This document shows positions 6,452-16,412 of a stretch of 43,018 nucleotides of DNA, piece after piece (positions within the stretch are counted from its first letter, which is position 1; every line of letters begins with the position of its first letter). The translations under genes were made by a program, and so were the position numbers. Source of the DNA: an uncultured Clostridia bacterium (lineage in GTDB: Bacteria > Bacillota > Clostridia > TANB77 > CAG-508); contig CALXPY010000009.1 of the NCBI GenBank assembly GCA_944390395.1, positions 1 through 43,018 on the forward strand, read 5' to 3'. Under the pieces are notes generated by a model that had not been told where the DNA came from, searched no databases, and saw only the letters and a list, made by a program, of their open reading frames with translations.

Positions 6452-6661
6452 AAAAATCCCCCGCTTTAGCCGTAAGGTGAATGAAATTTTAAGGACCTGT
6501 TTGCACAGGTGGGTGTCTTGTTGAATGCTCCTGGGTTTCTTATTACATTAAATGTATAAGCTTACACGCCACATTCAAAGGCGGACTCCCTTTTAATATT
6601 TGTTGGTTCTAAAATTCCAGTCTACACGCACTATGCAGGGATGTATTAATTATTTAATTGT
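6450..6661 (-). ncRNA. Structured non-coding RNA candidate, 6S RNA-like
   Basis: About 200 nt without an ORF but with its own promoter and dense pairing in the minus-strand sense. A closing helix pairs AUCCCUGC (6642-6635) with GCGGGGGAU (6464-6456) and is followed by seven Ts. Inside, GGAAUUUUAG pairs with CUUAAAAUUUC, ACCUGU with ACAGGU, UUGAAUG with CAUUCAA, and CUUAUACAU with AUGUAAUAAG; some of these may be alternatives. Length, a closing helix running into a T-tract and a long interrupted rod fit 6S RNA, which binds RNA polymerase. I could not verify a conserved central bubble, so another clostridial RNA family is possible. The exact 5' end is uncertain. Confidence 0.55.
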
Positions 6662-6667
6662 ATTTAT

Positions 6668-6696
6668 ATATTAGCATATATAAATTTGTTTTTCAA
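6668..6696 (-). promoter_or_regulatory. Promoter of the structured RNA
   Basis: On the minus strand TTGAAA (6696-6691), a 17-nt spacer and TAATAT (6673-6668). Transcription would start about 6661, some 20 nt before the closing helix. Confidence 0.65.
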
Positions 6697-6851
6697 ATTT
6701 ATTTTTCTTCAAAAATGGCTTATATTATTAATTTTTATCTTTATATTGTTATTTTTTATTATATTTATATCTTTTTCATATATTTTTATTATTTGCTTTT
6801 TTTAAAATTTTATGATATATTTTTATTAATTTATGTATTTAGGAGAATATT

Positions 6852-7709
6852 ATGGAAACAGAAGATAAAAAAGAAGTAAAAAAATCCTCAAAAATATTGA
6901 AACTTATTTTCTTTATTATAATTATTATTTGTTTATGTTCTGCTATATATTTTTTTATAAATAAATATATATTAGAACCCCAAAATTCTAATTTAAATTC
7001 TTCAAATTCTGCAACCCAAAATCTATTTTCCATTGAAAAAATTTATTTATATAGTAGTGCATCTTCTACTAATAACAATACTAGCAATTCTTCTTGGAAT
7101 TTAAATGTACATCAATTTACAGATATTGCTATATATTTAGGTATTAATAATATAATAAAGGAAGTAAATACCTCTTCAAATGAAACTGTAGCTATAACTG
7201 AGAATAATGATTCTTATACTATTAAACAATTATATATAGATAATATTAAATTTAATAATTTTGAGCTTGGTAGGCCTAATTTATATTTTAAAAGCACTAA
7301 AGATTTTGGAATCTTTTCTATGATAGAAGAAAATAGAATTAATGACAGATTAGATTATGAATTATACAATGATTCACAAGATATTGATTTTACAAAACCT
7401 CAAAACACCACTTCTTTATCAATACCTTTAACTTTAAGCTTTATTAATTCTAATATTAAAGAAAATTATGTTATTACAGATTATTCTGAACCTTTGGTTT
7501 ACGATGGCAGTTTATTAAAAAGATGTAAAATACCACTTTATTCCTTAGAAGGTTCTTTATCATTTAATATAAATATAATAAATAACTTAGATGAACATTT
7601 TTGTGAAACAATTACTTTAGACATTCCTTTACGTGATGAACAAAGTAGCATTTATGATGGAAGTTATACCAAAATTTATGAGGCAGAAGATATCCCTTCT
7701 GTCTCATAA
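6852..7709 (+). CDS. Membrane-anchored protein of unknown function
   Basis: I do not recognise this 285-aa protein. It has a short charged cytoplasmic start (METEDKKEVKKSS), one transmembrane helix at about residues 17-38, then a low-complexity Ser/Asn linker (about 45-85) and an extracytoplasmic region with many predicted beta strands. No catalytic motif or cysteine pair is evident. AGGAG precedes the ATG by six nt. It is one of few plus-strand genes; it converges with the methyltransferase gene 24 bp downstream and has no operon partner. A surface-exposed or envelope role is inferred from topology alone. Confidence 0.75.
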   Translation: METEDKKEVKKSSKILKLIFFIIIIICLCSAIYFFINKYILEPQNSNLNSSNSATQNLFSIEKIYLYSSASSTNNNTSNSSWNLNVHQFTDIAIYLGINNIIKEVNTSSNETVAITENNDSYTIKQLYIDNIKFNNFELGRPNLYFKSTKDFGIFSMIEENRINDRLDYELYNDSQDIDFTKPQNTTSLSIPLTLSFINSNIKENYVITDYSEPLVYDGSLLKRCKIPLYSLEGSLSFNINIINNLDEHFCETITLDIPLRDEQSSIYDGSYTKIYEAEDIPSVS

Positions 7710-7733
7710 ATTTTTCTATTAAACTATTACATG

Positions 7734-8528
7734 CTACTTTTTGTTTATAACATTTCTTACATATTCATAGACTATTATTCCAGTGGCTACTGAGGCATTT
7801 AGACTTTCTGTTCTTCCCAACATTGGAATTTTTACTTTTTTATCTGCTATTTTTTGTATTTCTTTTGAAACTCCATTTGATTCATTTCCTATCACAAAAA
7901 CTTTTTTCTTGTATTCTATATCGTATATACTATTTCTAGTATCCAATGAGGTTACTACTACTTCAAATCCTTTCTTTTTTATAAGTTGTAGAGTTTCTAC
8001 CATATTATCTACTCTTACTATATTTAATCTAAATATAGCACCCATTGTTGAACGTACTACTTTAGGATTATATGGATCTGCTGTATTTTTTGAAACTATT
8101 ACTTGTTTTAAGTTTGCACTATCTAATGTTCTTAATATTGTTCCTAAATTACCAGGATCTTGTATTTCATCAAGTGCAATAATTATATCTTTATTATAAT
8201 TTATATTATTAATACTGTCCCCTTTTTCTACAACAGCTAATATGCCTTGAGGATTTGTTACATCAGTTATATAGTTAAATATTTTGCTATTTACATATAT
8301 GCAATTATATTTCGCTATTTCATACAAAATATTTTGTCCTATATATTTTTGATTCTCGCAATCTTCGCAAACAACTATAGTTTTTATTTTAACTTTTTCT
8401 TCTATAGCTTCTTTTATTAGCTTTATTCCTTCAATTATATATTCATTAGTTTCATCTCTATATTTTTTATCTTTTAGTTTTTTTATGTGTTTTATTGTAT
8501 CATTATCTTTGCTTGTTATTACTTGCAT
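7734..8528 (-). CDS. TrmH/SpoU-family RNA 2'-O-methyltransferase
   Basis: SPOUT-class methyltransferase that transfers a methyl group from SAM to a ribose 2'-OH in rRNA or tRNA. In this 264-aa protein residues 1-95 form the SpoU substrate-binding region. The knotted catalytic domain follows: ALDEIQDPGNLGTILRT (motif 1), VIGNESNGVS (motif 2) and PMLGRTESLNASVATGI (motif 3). It is closest in plan to the RlmB/YsgA type, but the exact nucleotide cannot be assigned. It lies 43 bp after mfd on the same strand and is probably co-transcribed with it. Confidence 0.88.
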   Translation of the reverse strand: MQVITSKDNDTIKHIKKLKDKKYRDETNEYIIEGIKLIKEAIEEKVKIKTIVVCEDCENQKYIGQNILYEIAKYNCIYVNSKIFNYITDVTNPQGILAVVEKGDSINNINYNKDIIIALDEIQDPGNLGTILRTLDSANLKQVIVSKNTADPYNPKVVRSTMGAIFRLNIVRVDNMVETLQLIKKKGFEVVVTSLDTRNSIYDIEYKKKVFVIGNESNGVSKEIQKIADKKVKIPMLGRTESLNASVATGIIVYEYVRNVINKK

Positions 8529-8571
8529 GTTTTACAACCTTTCTTCCATTTTATTTTTATTTTAACCAATT

Positions 8572-11500
8572 CTATCTCAAAAATTCTTTTATTTGTTCTA
8601 TCAATTCTTTATCATTTGAATTTTCTAATTGCAATGTTATATATGGTTCAATTCCTGTAGAAAATTTAATTCTTAATTCATATTTTTTAATTAAGCCATC
8701 AATTTTAGACATATCCATTTTATCTTTATTATAATAAAATAATATTCTATCTCTTTTTTGAGAAATTTTAACAACATTTTCTTTTCTACATAATTCTTTT
8801 ATTCTAGCAATTTCTATAAGATTTTCTAATTCTTCTGGCATTACCCCATATCTATCTATTATTTCATCAATTACATTTTGTATATCTTCTTCTGTTCTAC
8901 ATAGAGCAATATTTTGATAAATTTCAATTTTTTGACTGCTATTATCAATATATTCATCTGGAATATAGCTAGAAACATTTATGTCTATTTGTACATCTTT
9001 TTCTTCTTGCACTTCTATACCTTGCATTGTTTTTATAACTTCATCTAAAAGTTTGCAGTATGTATCATATCCAACTTGTTCAATATGGCCATGTTGCATT
9101 TCTCCCAACATGCTACCAGCGCCTCTAATTTCCAAATCTCTCATTGCTATTTTAAATCCAGAACCAAATTCAGTAAATTCTTTTATTGCTTTTAGTCTTT
9201 TGTCTGCAACTTCAGATAATAATTTATCTCTTTTATATGTTATATAAGCAAATGCTTGCTTATCACTTCTTCCAACCCTTCCTCTAATTTGATATAGCTG
9301 TGCTAATCCTAATCTATCTGCGTTTTCTACAATTATTGTATTAGCATTTGGTATATCAATTCCAGACTCCAATATAGTTGTACATACTAATACATTTATA
9401 TCTTTTCTTATAAAGCTTTCCATTATTTCTTCAAGTTCTTTTCCAGTCATTTTTCCATGAGCGAATCCAACTCTAGCTTCTGGAACAAGGTTTGAAATAC
9501 TATTTGCTTTTTTATCTATATCTTCAACTTTATTATATAAATAAAATATTTGTCCATTTCTTTCTAATTCTTTTGTTATTGCTTCTCTTATAACTTCTTC
9601 GTCATATTCTAATACATAAGTTTGTACAGGTTTTCTATTTTGTGGTGGATCATAAATAACAGACATATCCCTTACTCCAACTATAGACATCTGCAATGTT
9701 CTAGGTATTGGTGTTGCAGTCATTGATAAAACATCTATATTGGTTTTAATCTCTTTTATTTTTTCCTTGTCTCGTACTCCAAATCTATGCTCTTCATCTA
9801 TTATTAATAATCCTAAATCTTTAAATTCAACATCTTTACTTAATAATCTATGTGTTCCAATAACTACATCAATTTCTCCCAACTTAAGCTTTTTTACAAT
9901 CTCTTGTTGTTCTTTTTTTGTTCTAAATCTATTTAATAATTCTACCCTTATTGCAAATTCACTCATTCTTGTCTTAAATTCTTCATATTGTTGGTTTGCC
10001 AATACTGTAGTTGGAACTAAATATACTACTTGTTTTTGATCCATTACTGCTTTAAAAGCTATTCTTATTGCTACTTCTGTTTTACCATATCCTACATCTC
10101 CGCAAAGAAGTCTATCCATTGGCATATCTTTTTCCATGTCATGTTTTGCTTCTTCTATACATCTTAATTGATCATCAGTTTCTTGATATGGAAAATTATC
10201 TTCAAATTGTTTTTGCCATGGAGTATCTTTTGAAAATGCAAACCCTTTCATTTTTTGTCTTTTTGCATAAAGTTCTATTAAATCTTTTGCAACTTCTTCA
10301 AGGTTTTTCTTTACCCTATTAGTGGTTGTCTCCCATTCCTTGCCACCTAATTTATTAATTTTAGGTGCAATTTCTCCTCCACCAATATATTTTCTCACAG
10401 TATCTAAACTATTTGTAGGTACATATAGTATATCATCATTTTTATATTTTATTTTTATATAATCTTTAGTTACATTATCTGCTGTAATTGTACTAACTCC
10501 AATAAATTGTCCAATTCCATGAGTTCTATGTACTACATAGTCTCCATTTTTTAAATCTGCAAAAACAACTTTTTCACCTTGCTTAAATATATTAGAAGTT
10601 TTCTTTCTTTTCTTTGGTTCTTCAAAGCTATCTTGCATGCTAATAACTACTAATTTATTATCATAGTCTTCAAATCCAGCTGACAATCCTCCTAATGTAA
10701 CTAAAACTTCTCCAAATTCTATTTTATCTATTTTGTTAGAAAATTTATAATTTATTTCCCTTTCTGCTAATAAATTACAAACTTTTTTTGCATTATTTTC
10801 ATTTCCACAAAGTAAAACTACTTTCTTTTTATTTTCTACATATTCTTTTAAATCAGAAAGTAATAATTCCATTTCTGACTTAAAAAAGTTAATTTCTCTA
10901 TAATTAAATTCGTATCTATTAACACTGTTATAATTACTATGTTGTTCTACATATATAGTTTCTTTATTATCTAATTCTAGCTCAAATTCACTTATATTTC
11001 TTATAGATTCTGGAACAAATCTATCTTTATCCATTAATGATTTTATTAAATTATTATTATCTGTAACTATGTTTTCTTTTCTTTGTTTAACTTTACTAAT
11101 CTCATCTATACACAATAAATACTTATCATTTAAAAAATCTAAAAAATTACTTTGTAAATCATAGAATTCATTAAAATATTTATCTATTTTACTTATATAA
11201 TCTCCATTTTTTATAAGCTCTATATCTTCTTCAGTATTTACATACTTTTCTTGTATTTTTTTGCATACAATTTCTATATCCTCCACTATAAACTCATTTG
11301 CAGGATATATTGTAATTTTTTCCATCATTTCAGTTGATCTTTGTGAAGCTATATTAAACTCTCTTACTGAATCAACTTCATCTCCCCAAAATTCAATTCT
11401 TACACCTGTCTTTTCAGAAAGACCTATATCTAGAATTCCACCCCTAATACTAAATTGTCCTTTACTTTCTACTAAATCATTTCTTTCATAACCTAATAAT

Positions 11501-11955
11501 ATTAGCTTTTCTTTTAGTAGCTCTAGATTATATACACTACCTACTTTAAATTCCAAAACATTTTTGTAAAGAAGTTTTTTTGTAGGCATTTTTTGCATAA
11601 TAGCTTCTATAGTTGTAACTACAACATTTGTATTGTTTAATTTATTTAATACTTCTATTCTTTCATAAGGCAAATCTTTACTTTCTGCAATATAGTCATA
11701 AGACGCAATTTCTCTTTTAGGAAAATATTGTACCTTATTTACAAAAAAATTAAAATCTGAAACTAGTTTTTTGGCCTGTATTTCATTATATGTAACAATA
11801 CATATAGGACGTTTTGTTTGTTTATGTATTTCACTTAAAATTCTAACTTTTCCTACGTCAGATAAGCCCGATAAAGCTATCGGACTTATTTTATTATTTA
11901 TATCTTGTAATACTTCTTTAAATTTTTGACTTTCTACCAAATCTTCAGTTAACAT
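8572..11955 (-). CDS. mfd: Transcription-repair coupling factor Mfd
   Basis: Mfd removes RNA polymerase stalled at DNA lesions and recruits UvrA. The 1127-aa product has the full family plan: N-terminal UvrB-like domains, the RNA-polymerase-interacting region (KNGDYVVHRTHGIGQFIG) at about 470-490, and a RecG-like translocase with Walker A (GDVGYGKTE), DEEH box, TATPIPRT, and motif VI (QIRGRVGRSDK). A C-terminal UvrA-binding-like domain follows. Length is normal (about 1150). GGGAG lies six nt before the ATG. It has its own promoter and is followed by the TrmH-family gene. Confidence 0.97.
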   Translation of the reverse strand: MLTEDLVESQKFKEVLQDINNKISPIALSGLSDVGKVRILSEIHKQTKRPICIVTYNEIQAKKLVSDFNFFVNKVQYFPKREIASYDYIAESKDLPYERIEVLNKLNNTNVVVTTIEAIMQKMPTKKLLYKNVLEFKVGSVYNLELLKEKLILLGYERNDLVESKGQFSIRGGILDIGLSEKTGVRIEFWGDEVDSVREFNIASQRSTEMMEKITIYPANEFIVEDIEIVCKKIQEKYVNTEEDIELIKNGDYISKIDKYFNEFYDLQSNFLDFLNDKYLLCIDEISKVKQRKENIVTDNNNLIKSLMDKDRFVPESIRNISEFELELDNKETIYVEQHSNYNSVNRYEFNYREINFFKSEMELLLSDLKEYVENKKKVVLLCGNENNAKKVCNLLAEREINYKFSNKIDKIEFGEVLVTLGGLSAGFEDYDNKLVVISMQDSFEEPKKRKKTSNIFKQGEKVVFADLKNGDYVVHRTHGIGQFIGVSTITADNVTKDYIKIKYKNDDILYVPTNSLDTVRKYIGGGEIAPKINKLGGKEWETTTNRVKKNLEEVAKDLIELYAKRQKMKGFAFSKDTPWQKQFEDNFPYQETDDQLRCIEEAKHDMEKDMPMDRLLCGDVGYGKTEVAIRIAFKAVMDQKQVVYLVPTTVLANQQYEEFKTRMSEFAIRVELLNRFRTKKEQQEIVKKLKLGEIDVVIGTHRLLSKDVEFKDLGLLIIDEEHRFGVRDKEKIKEIKTNIDVLSMTATPIPRTLQMSIVGVRDMSVIYDPPQNRKPVQTYVLEYDEEVIREAITKELERNGQIFYLYNKVEDIDKKANSISNLVPEARVGFAHGKMTGKELEEIMESFIRKDINVLVCTTILESGIDIPNANTIIVENADRLGLAQLYQIRGRVGRSDKQAFAYITYKRDKLLSEVADKRLKAIKEFTEFGSGFKIAMRDLEIRGAGSMLGEMQHGHIEQVGYDTYCKLLDEVIKTMQGIEVQEEKDVQIDINVSSYIPDEYIDNSSQKIEIYQNIALCRTEEDIQNVIDEIIDRYGVMPEELENLIEIARIKELCRKENVVKISQKRDRILFYYNKDKMDMSKIDGLIKKYELRIKFSTGIEPYITLQLENSNDKELIEQIKEFLR

Positions 11956-11986
11956 TGTTCTCTCCCACGAATTAGCTTACTAATAT

Positions 11987-12016
11987 ATTATATCACAAAG
12001 AATAAAAATATTACAA
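11987..12016 (-). promoter_or_regulatory. mfd promoter
   Basis: On the minus strand TTGTAA (12016-12011), an 18-nt spacer and TATAAT (11992-11987) with an extended TG one base upstream of the -10 box. It lies between mgtA and mfd. Confidence 0.75.
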
Positions 12017-12040
12017 GGTTAAATTTTAAACGATTTTTTA

Positions 12041-14653
12041 TTATAGCCATTCTCCATTTTTTCTAATATATGCTTTTTTTACAATTGAAGCTATTAAGCA
12101 GTAAAGAATTGGTATAAATATTATTATTGTAAAAATATATTCTACTGGAATAGGCACTAAACCTATATATTGTCCTACAAATGTAAATGGTATAATTATT
12201 GCTACTATACTTAAAATAATTGATGTTGCATATACTGCTTTTGATGCATTGCTTTGTACAAATGGGGTTTTTGCTGTTCTTATTACATGTAAACCTACCA
12301 AATTTGATACAACCCCATAAGAAAACCAAATTGATTGGAATAGTGCAGCTTCTCTAATACCTAATATGTTCCATAATACAGCAAATAATAGTAAGTCAAA
12401 TATTGAACTTGTAGGTCCCATCCACAACATAAATTTCTTAATATTCTTCAAATTCCATTTTTGTGGTTTGTTTAAATATTCTCTATCTACATTATCATAA
12501 GGAACAGATAATTGTCCTATATCATAAAGTAAACTTTGTACCAATAACTGTACAGGTGTAATTGGGAAAAATGGTAAAAATATACTTGCTATTAATATAG
12601 ATAAAACTTCTCCAAAGTTGAAGCTTACTGCCATTTTTACATATTTTAATAGATTAGCAAAAGTTTTTCTTCCTTCTATTACTCCATCTGTTAAAACATC
12701 TAGGTCTTTTTCTAATAAAATAATGTCTGCAGTTTCTTTTGTAATATCAACAGCAGTATCTACAGAAATTCCAACTTCAGAATTATTTAATGATGGTGCA
12801 TCATTAATTCCATCTCCCATGTATCCTACTATATTTCCATTTTCTTTTAGTATTCTTACAATTCTTGCTTTTTGTATAGGTGAAAGTTTTGCAAATACAT
12901 TTGTCTTTTTTAATAATCTTAAAACACCAGCATCTGATAACTTATCTAGTTTGTTACCTAATATAATTTTATCTGTATTTATATTAACTTTATCACAAAT
13001 GGCTTTAGTAACATACTCATTATCTCCTGTAAGTACCATTACTCTAATTCCATCTTTATTTAATCTTTGTATAGCCTTTTTAGCACTTTCTTTTGGCGGA
13101 TCTAAGAAACCAATAAATCCCATTAGAACCATTTTTGTTTCATCTTTTACAGAAAAGTTTTTTATTTCTCCAATATCATTTTTTTGACAAACAGCTACAA
13201 CTCTTAATCCCTGTTCATTTAATGATTTAGATATTCTCTTAATATTTTGTTTAATTTCTGATGTAAGTGGTGAAACTTCTCCTTTATAGTCGACCATTGT
13301 GCATATATTTAAAATTTCCTCTACCGCACCTTTAGTTATCATTTGTTTTTTTGTTCCATCAGTAACTATAACAGATAATCTTCTTCTTGAAAAATCAAAA
13401 GGAATTTCATCTATTTTTCTATACTTACTTGTTAGTTCTTGTAAGCCTTTTTCTTTTGCACGTTTTATTACTGCTTCATCTATATTTCCTTTTAATCCTG
13501 TTTGGAAGAATGAATTTAAAAATGCATGTTTTAAAATTCTTTCATCTTCTTCGCCTTTTATATCTAAATACTTTTCTAATACTATCCTATCTTCTGTAAT
13601 AGTTCCAGTTTTATCTGTACATAATACATCCATTGCACCAAAGGTTTGAATACTGTCTAATTTTTTTACTATTGTTTTCTTTTTTGACATATTTACAGCA
13701 CCTTTAGCTAAACTTGATGATAAAATAACTGGTAATAGTAACGGCGTTATTCCTATTGCAACTGCAACAGCAAATGTAAATGCAACTAATGTGTCATGTT
13801 TAAAGCTATTTATTAAAAATGTTATTGGAATTAAAACCAACATAAATTTTATTAACAATTTACTTATGCTTTCAATTCCCTTTTGAAAGGCTGTTTTTGG
13901 TTTTCCTTCTTGTATAGTATGTGCTACTTTTCCAAAATAAGTATCATCTGCTGTTTTTATAATAACACCTTTTCCTGTTCCACTCATAACGTTTGTGCCC
14001 ATAAAACAGATGGTATCTAGGTCTGTAACATCTTCTATATCATTTTCACTTTTTAATTCTGAAACTGCACTCTTTTTTACTGCATCAGATTCACCTGTAA
14101 GTGAAGATTGTACAACATATAAATCTTTAGATTCTATAATTCTTAAATCTGCTGGTATTAAATCTCCTGCAGATAATCTTACAACATCACCAATTGTAAT
14201 TCTTTTTAATGGAACTTTTACCTCTTTTCCATTTCTATATACAGTAGTTTTTACTTCTACTAGTTTTTTTAGTTTTTCTGCTGCTTTATTTGATTTATAT
14301 ACTTCAAAGAAATCTAATAATGTACTAATTAATATAAGAATTGTTATAACTATAATATTCGCATAATTTGGTGGATCTGTTAAAACTATATCAGTATATA
14401 TTAAAACTAAAATTATTCCTAATAATATCAAATTAAATGGGGTGAATAAACTTTGAAATAAATAATTATACCATTTTTTTGGTTTTGATTGGCTGACCTC
14501 ATTTAATCCATATTTTTCTATTTGTTCTTGTGCTTTTTTAGAACTCAATCCATTAACATTAATATTATTTTCTTTTACAAAATCTTCTACACTCTCTATA
14601 CAATTTTTTCCATACTCTTTTTTCAAATCAATTCTTTCATCTTCTGCTTGCAT
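12041..14653 (-). CDS. mgtA: Magnesium-translocating P-type ATPase
   Basis: P-type ATPase of the Mg2+ importer (IIIB, MgtA/MgtB) type. The 870-aa protein shows the actuator loop LTGESDAV, the phosphorylation motif DKTGTIT, the hinge TGDNEYVTKAICDKV and GDGINDAPSL, about ten membrane helices, and the MgtA-like segment ITPLLLPVILSSSLAKGA in helix 4. An N-terminal cation-ATPase domain (residues 20-85) is present. AAAGGAGG precedes the ATG. It is transcribed away from ylbJ. No M-box riboswitch fits in the short leader (about 110 nt between the divergent genes), so any Mg2+ control must act otherwise. Confidence 0.9.
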   Translation of the reverse strand: MQAEDERIDLKKEYGKNCIESVEDFVKENNINVNGLSSKKAQEQIEKYGLNEVSQSKPKKWYNYLFQSLFTPFNLILLGIILVLIYTDIVLTDPPNYANIIVITILILISTLLDFFEVYKSNKAAEKLKKLVEVKTTVYRNGKEVKVPLKRITIGDVVRLSAGDLIPADLRIIESKDLYVVQSSLTGESDAVKKSAVSELKSENDIEDVTDLDTICFMGTNVMSGTGKGVIIKTADDTYFGKVAHTIQEGKPKTAFQKGIESISKLLIKFMLVLIPITFLINSFKHDTLVAFTFAVAVAIGITPLLLPVILSSSLAKGAVNMSKKKTIVKKLDSIQTFGAMDVLCTDKTGTITEDRIVLEKYLDIKGEEDERILKHAFLNSFFQTGLKGNIDEAVIKRAKEKGLQELTSKYRKIDEIPFDFSRRRLSVIVTDGTKKQMITKGAVEEILNICTMVDYKGEVSPLTSEIKQNIKRISKSLNEQGLRVVAVCQKNDIGEIKNFSVKDETKMVLMGFIGFLDPPKESAKKAIQRLNKDGIRVMVLTGDNEYVTKAICDKVNINTDKIILGNKLDKLSDAGVLRLLKKTNVFAKLSPIQKARIVRILKENGNIVGYMGDGINDAPSLNNSEVGISVDTAVDITKETADIILLEKDLDVLTDGVIEGRKTFANLLKYVKMAVSFNFGEVLSILIASIFLPFFPITPVQLLVQSLLYDIGQLSVPYDNVDREYLNKPQKWNLKNIKKFMLWMGPTSSIFDLLLFAVLWNILGIREAALFQSIWFSYGVVSNLVGLHVIRTAKTPFVQSNASKAVYATSIILSIVAIIIPFTFVGQYIGLVPIPVEYIFTIIIFIPILYCLIASIVKKAYIRKNGEWL

Positions 14654-14680
14654 TTTTTTCCTCCTTTAACAACTTTATAT

Positions 14681-14709
14681 ATTATACATATAAAATTTTA
14701 AATTTTAAA
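14681..14709 (-). promoter_or_regulatory. Probable mgtA promoter
   Basis: TATAAT on the minus strand at 14686-14681 with a weak TTTAAA about 17 nt upstream, in the AT-rich gap between divergent mgtA and ylbJ. Only the -10 box is convincing. Confidence 0.45.
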
Positions 14710-14765
14710 TATATTTTTATAAAAAACTTCATAAAATTTAATAATGTTTATTTTTGGAGTGATTT

Positions 14766-15974
14766 ATGAAACAAAATAACAATATTAATTTTTTATTTTT
14801 TAATATAAAAAAACTAATTTTACCATTTACTTTTTTATTATTTACTATTTGCTTAGTTTTATTCTCTAATACTAATTTAACGGCTGCAAAGAATGGATTA
14901 ATATTATGGGCTTCTGCTGTTATACCATCACTTTTTCCGTTTTTTGTTGCTACTGAACTTTTAAGTAATACTAATATTGTTTCTTTCTTAGGAAAACATT
15001 TAAATAAAATAATGCGTCCTTTATTTAATGTACCAGGAGAAGCTGCTTTCGCTTTTGTAATGGGATTAATTAGTGGATATCCTGTAGGTGCTAAAATTGT
15101 TTCTAAATTTAAAGAAGATGGAATATGTACTAAAGAAGAAGCTGAAAGGATGATAGCTTTTACAAATAATTCTGGCCCTTTATTTATAATTGGAACTGTT
15201 GGCATAACTTTATTTGGTAATAGCACAATTGGTATTCTTCTTTTTATTACGCATTTTCTTTCTTGTATAACTGTTGGCATACTTTTAAAATATACATTAA
15301 AGCCTAATATTTCTCATATACATAGCAAGAAAAATGTAGAGCAAAAGAAAAGTATTAATTTTTCTGATCTTGGAGAAATTCTTGGCAAAAGTATTACTAA
15401 CTCTATATCTACTATTCTTATGATAGGTGGATTTGTTGTGATATTTTCTGTTGTAATTTCTATATTAAATCAAAGTCATGTTTTTGATTTAATATACAAT
15501 ATCTTTAGCCCTATATTTAATAATTTGGGAATTAGTACTGAATTTATTAAACCAATTTTCTCCGGTATTATAGAACTTACAAATGGTGTTAGTTTAGTTT
15601 CAAACGTACATGTAAAGGAAATTTCCATTAACATTATTATATCTGCTTTTCTTTTAGGATTTGGTGGAATTTCTATACTTCTACAAGTATTTAGTATTAT
15701 AGCTAAATCTGGTTTATCTATAAAAAAATATATTATAGGAAAATTTGCGCAAGGAATAATTGCTGCAATTTATACTTATTTTGCAATTACTTTTATACCA
15801 TTTTTTAATTTTGATATAAAACCAGTATTTTCTCCTGTATATAGTGGCTTAGAACTTCCTATTAACATATTTGGAATAAATAATTATTTTATTCTTTTTG
15901 TACTAATATGTATTTTGGTATATTTAATTTTTCACACTAGAAAAAAGAAGAACAAATCTTTTCTATACAAATAA
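14766..15974 (+). CDS. ylbJ: Sporulation integral membrane protein YlbJ
   Basis: YlbJ is a polytopic membrane protein of the nucleoside-recognition (Gate) family, needed for spore cortex formation in Bacillus. The 402-aa protein has about ten hydrophobic segments and family signatures: WASAVIPSLFPFFVATELL, the GLISGYPVGAKI loop and FTNNSGPLFIIGTVG. Length matches the family. GGAG lies six nt before the ATG. It is divergent from mgtA. Its presence is one of the main hints that the organism forms spores. The transported or sensed molecule is not known. Confidence 0.9.
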   Translation: MKQNNNINFLFFNIKKLILPFTFLLFTICLVLFSNTNLTAAKNGLILWASAVIPSLFPFFVATELLSNTNIVSFLGKHLNKIMRPLFNVPGEAAFAFVMGLISGYPVGAKIVSKFKEDGICTKEEAERMIAFTNNSGPLFIIGTVGITLFGNSTIGILLFITHFLSCITVGILLKYTLKPNISHIHSKKNVEQKKSINFSDLGEILGKSITNSISTILMIGGFVVIFSVVISILNQSHVFDLIYNIFSPIFNNLGISTEFIKPIFSGIIELTNGVSLVSNVHVKEISINIIISAFLLGFGGISILLQVFSIIAKSGLSIKKYIIGKFAQGIIAAIYTYFAITFIPFFNFDIKPVFSPVYSGLELPINIFGINNYFILFVLICILVYLIFHTRKKKNKSFLYK

Positions 15975-15975
15975 A

Positions 15976-16002
15976 AGCGTACCCTGTCTCTCAGAGTACG
16001 CT
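15976..16002. other. Hairpin after ylbJ
   Basis: AGCGTAC (15976-15982) pairs with GTACGCT (15996-16002) one base after the ylbJ stop codon. There is no T-tract, so it is a weak terminator or an mRNA end-stabilising hairpin. Confidence 0.5.
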
Positions 16003-16103
16003 AAGGGGTATTAATGTATTTTAGTGAGGTACTATTATTATGTACTAATATTTTCATTTTATACATTTTTTTATATTTTTTATAAGAAATGGAGGTGATA
16101 ATT

Positions 16104-16334
16104 TTGGAAAGAAATGATAATAATTTTAATTTTCCGCCTTTTATGAATTATGATGCTGGTTTTGACCCTATTATGGGAGAAAATCCTTTATTTAATCCTG
16201 TAATGCAATATGAGCAGGCATATATGTATTACAAATACTTAACACAGCAATTAGAATATAAAATAAAATGCAAAGAATACGAAAAATTATGTGGCAGACA
16301 AGAAAACTCTAGAAATGATAGAAGAGTAGAATAA
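16104..16334 (+). CDS. Small Tyr/Asn-rich protein of unknown function
   Basis: The start is taken as TTG at 16104: GGAGGTG (16091-16097) ends six nt before it, whereas the in-frame ATG at 16089 overlaps this ribosome binding site. The 76-aa product begins MERNDNNFNFPPFMNYDAGF, followed by NPVMQYEQAYMYYKYL and a basic end with two cysteines. Asn-, Tyr- and Phe-rich short proteins beside sporulation genes are often coat-associated, but I recognise no named family. It lies downstream of ylbJ on the same strand, behind a hairpin. Confidence 0.7.
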   Translation: MERNDNNFNFPPFMNYDAGFDPIMGENPLFNPVMQYEQAYMYYKYLTQQLEYKIKCKEYEKLCGRQENSRNDRRVE

Positions 16335-16338
16335 TCTT

Positions 16339-16367
16339 TTGACTTTATGTAATCTTTATGATATAAT
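16339..16367 (+). promoter_or_regulatory. Promoter of NUDIX-like gene
   Basis: TTGACT (16339-16344), a 17-nt spacer and TATAAT (16362-16367), followed 45 nt later by the start codon at 16413 with AAGGAGAG upstream. Confidence 0.85.
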
Positions 16368-16412
16368 GTTTATGTCGCTTTATGCACAAATTTACATTAA
16401 GGAGAGATCAAT

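Noticed and set aside
6450..6661. End of an IS200/IS605-type element or its guide RNA
   Set aside because: The hairpins and GC-rich ends suggested it, but there is no transposase or TnpB/IscB remnant. The minus strand has its own promoter, closing helix and T-tract, which fit an independent RNA better.
14654..14765. M-box Mg2+ riboswitch before mgtA
   Set aside because: The gap between the divergent mgtA and ylbJ genes is too short and has no M-box-like pairing.
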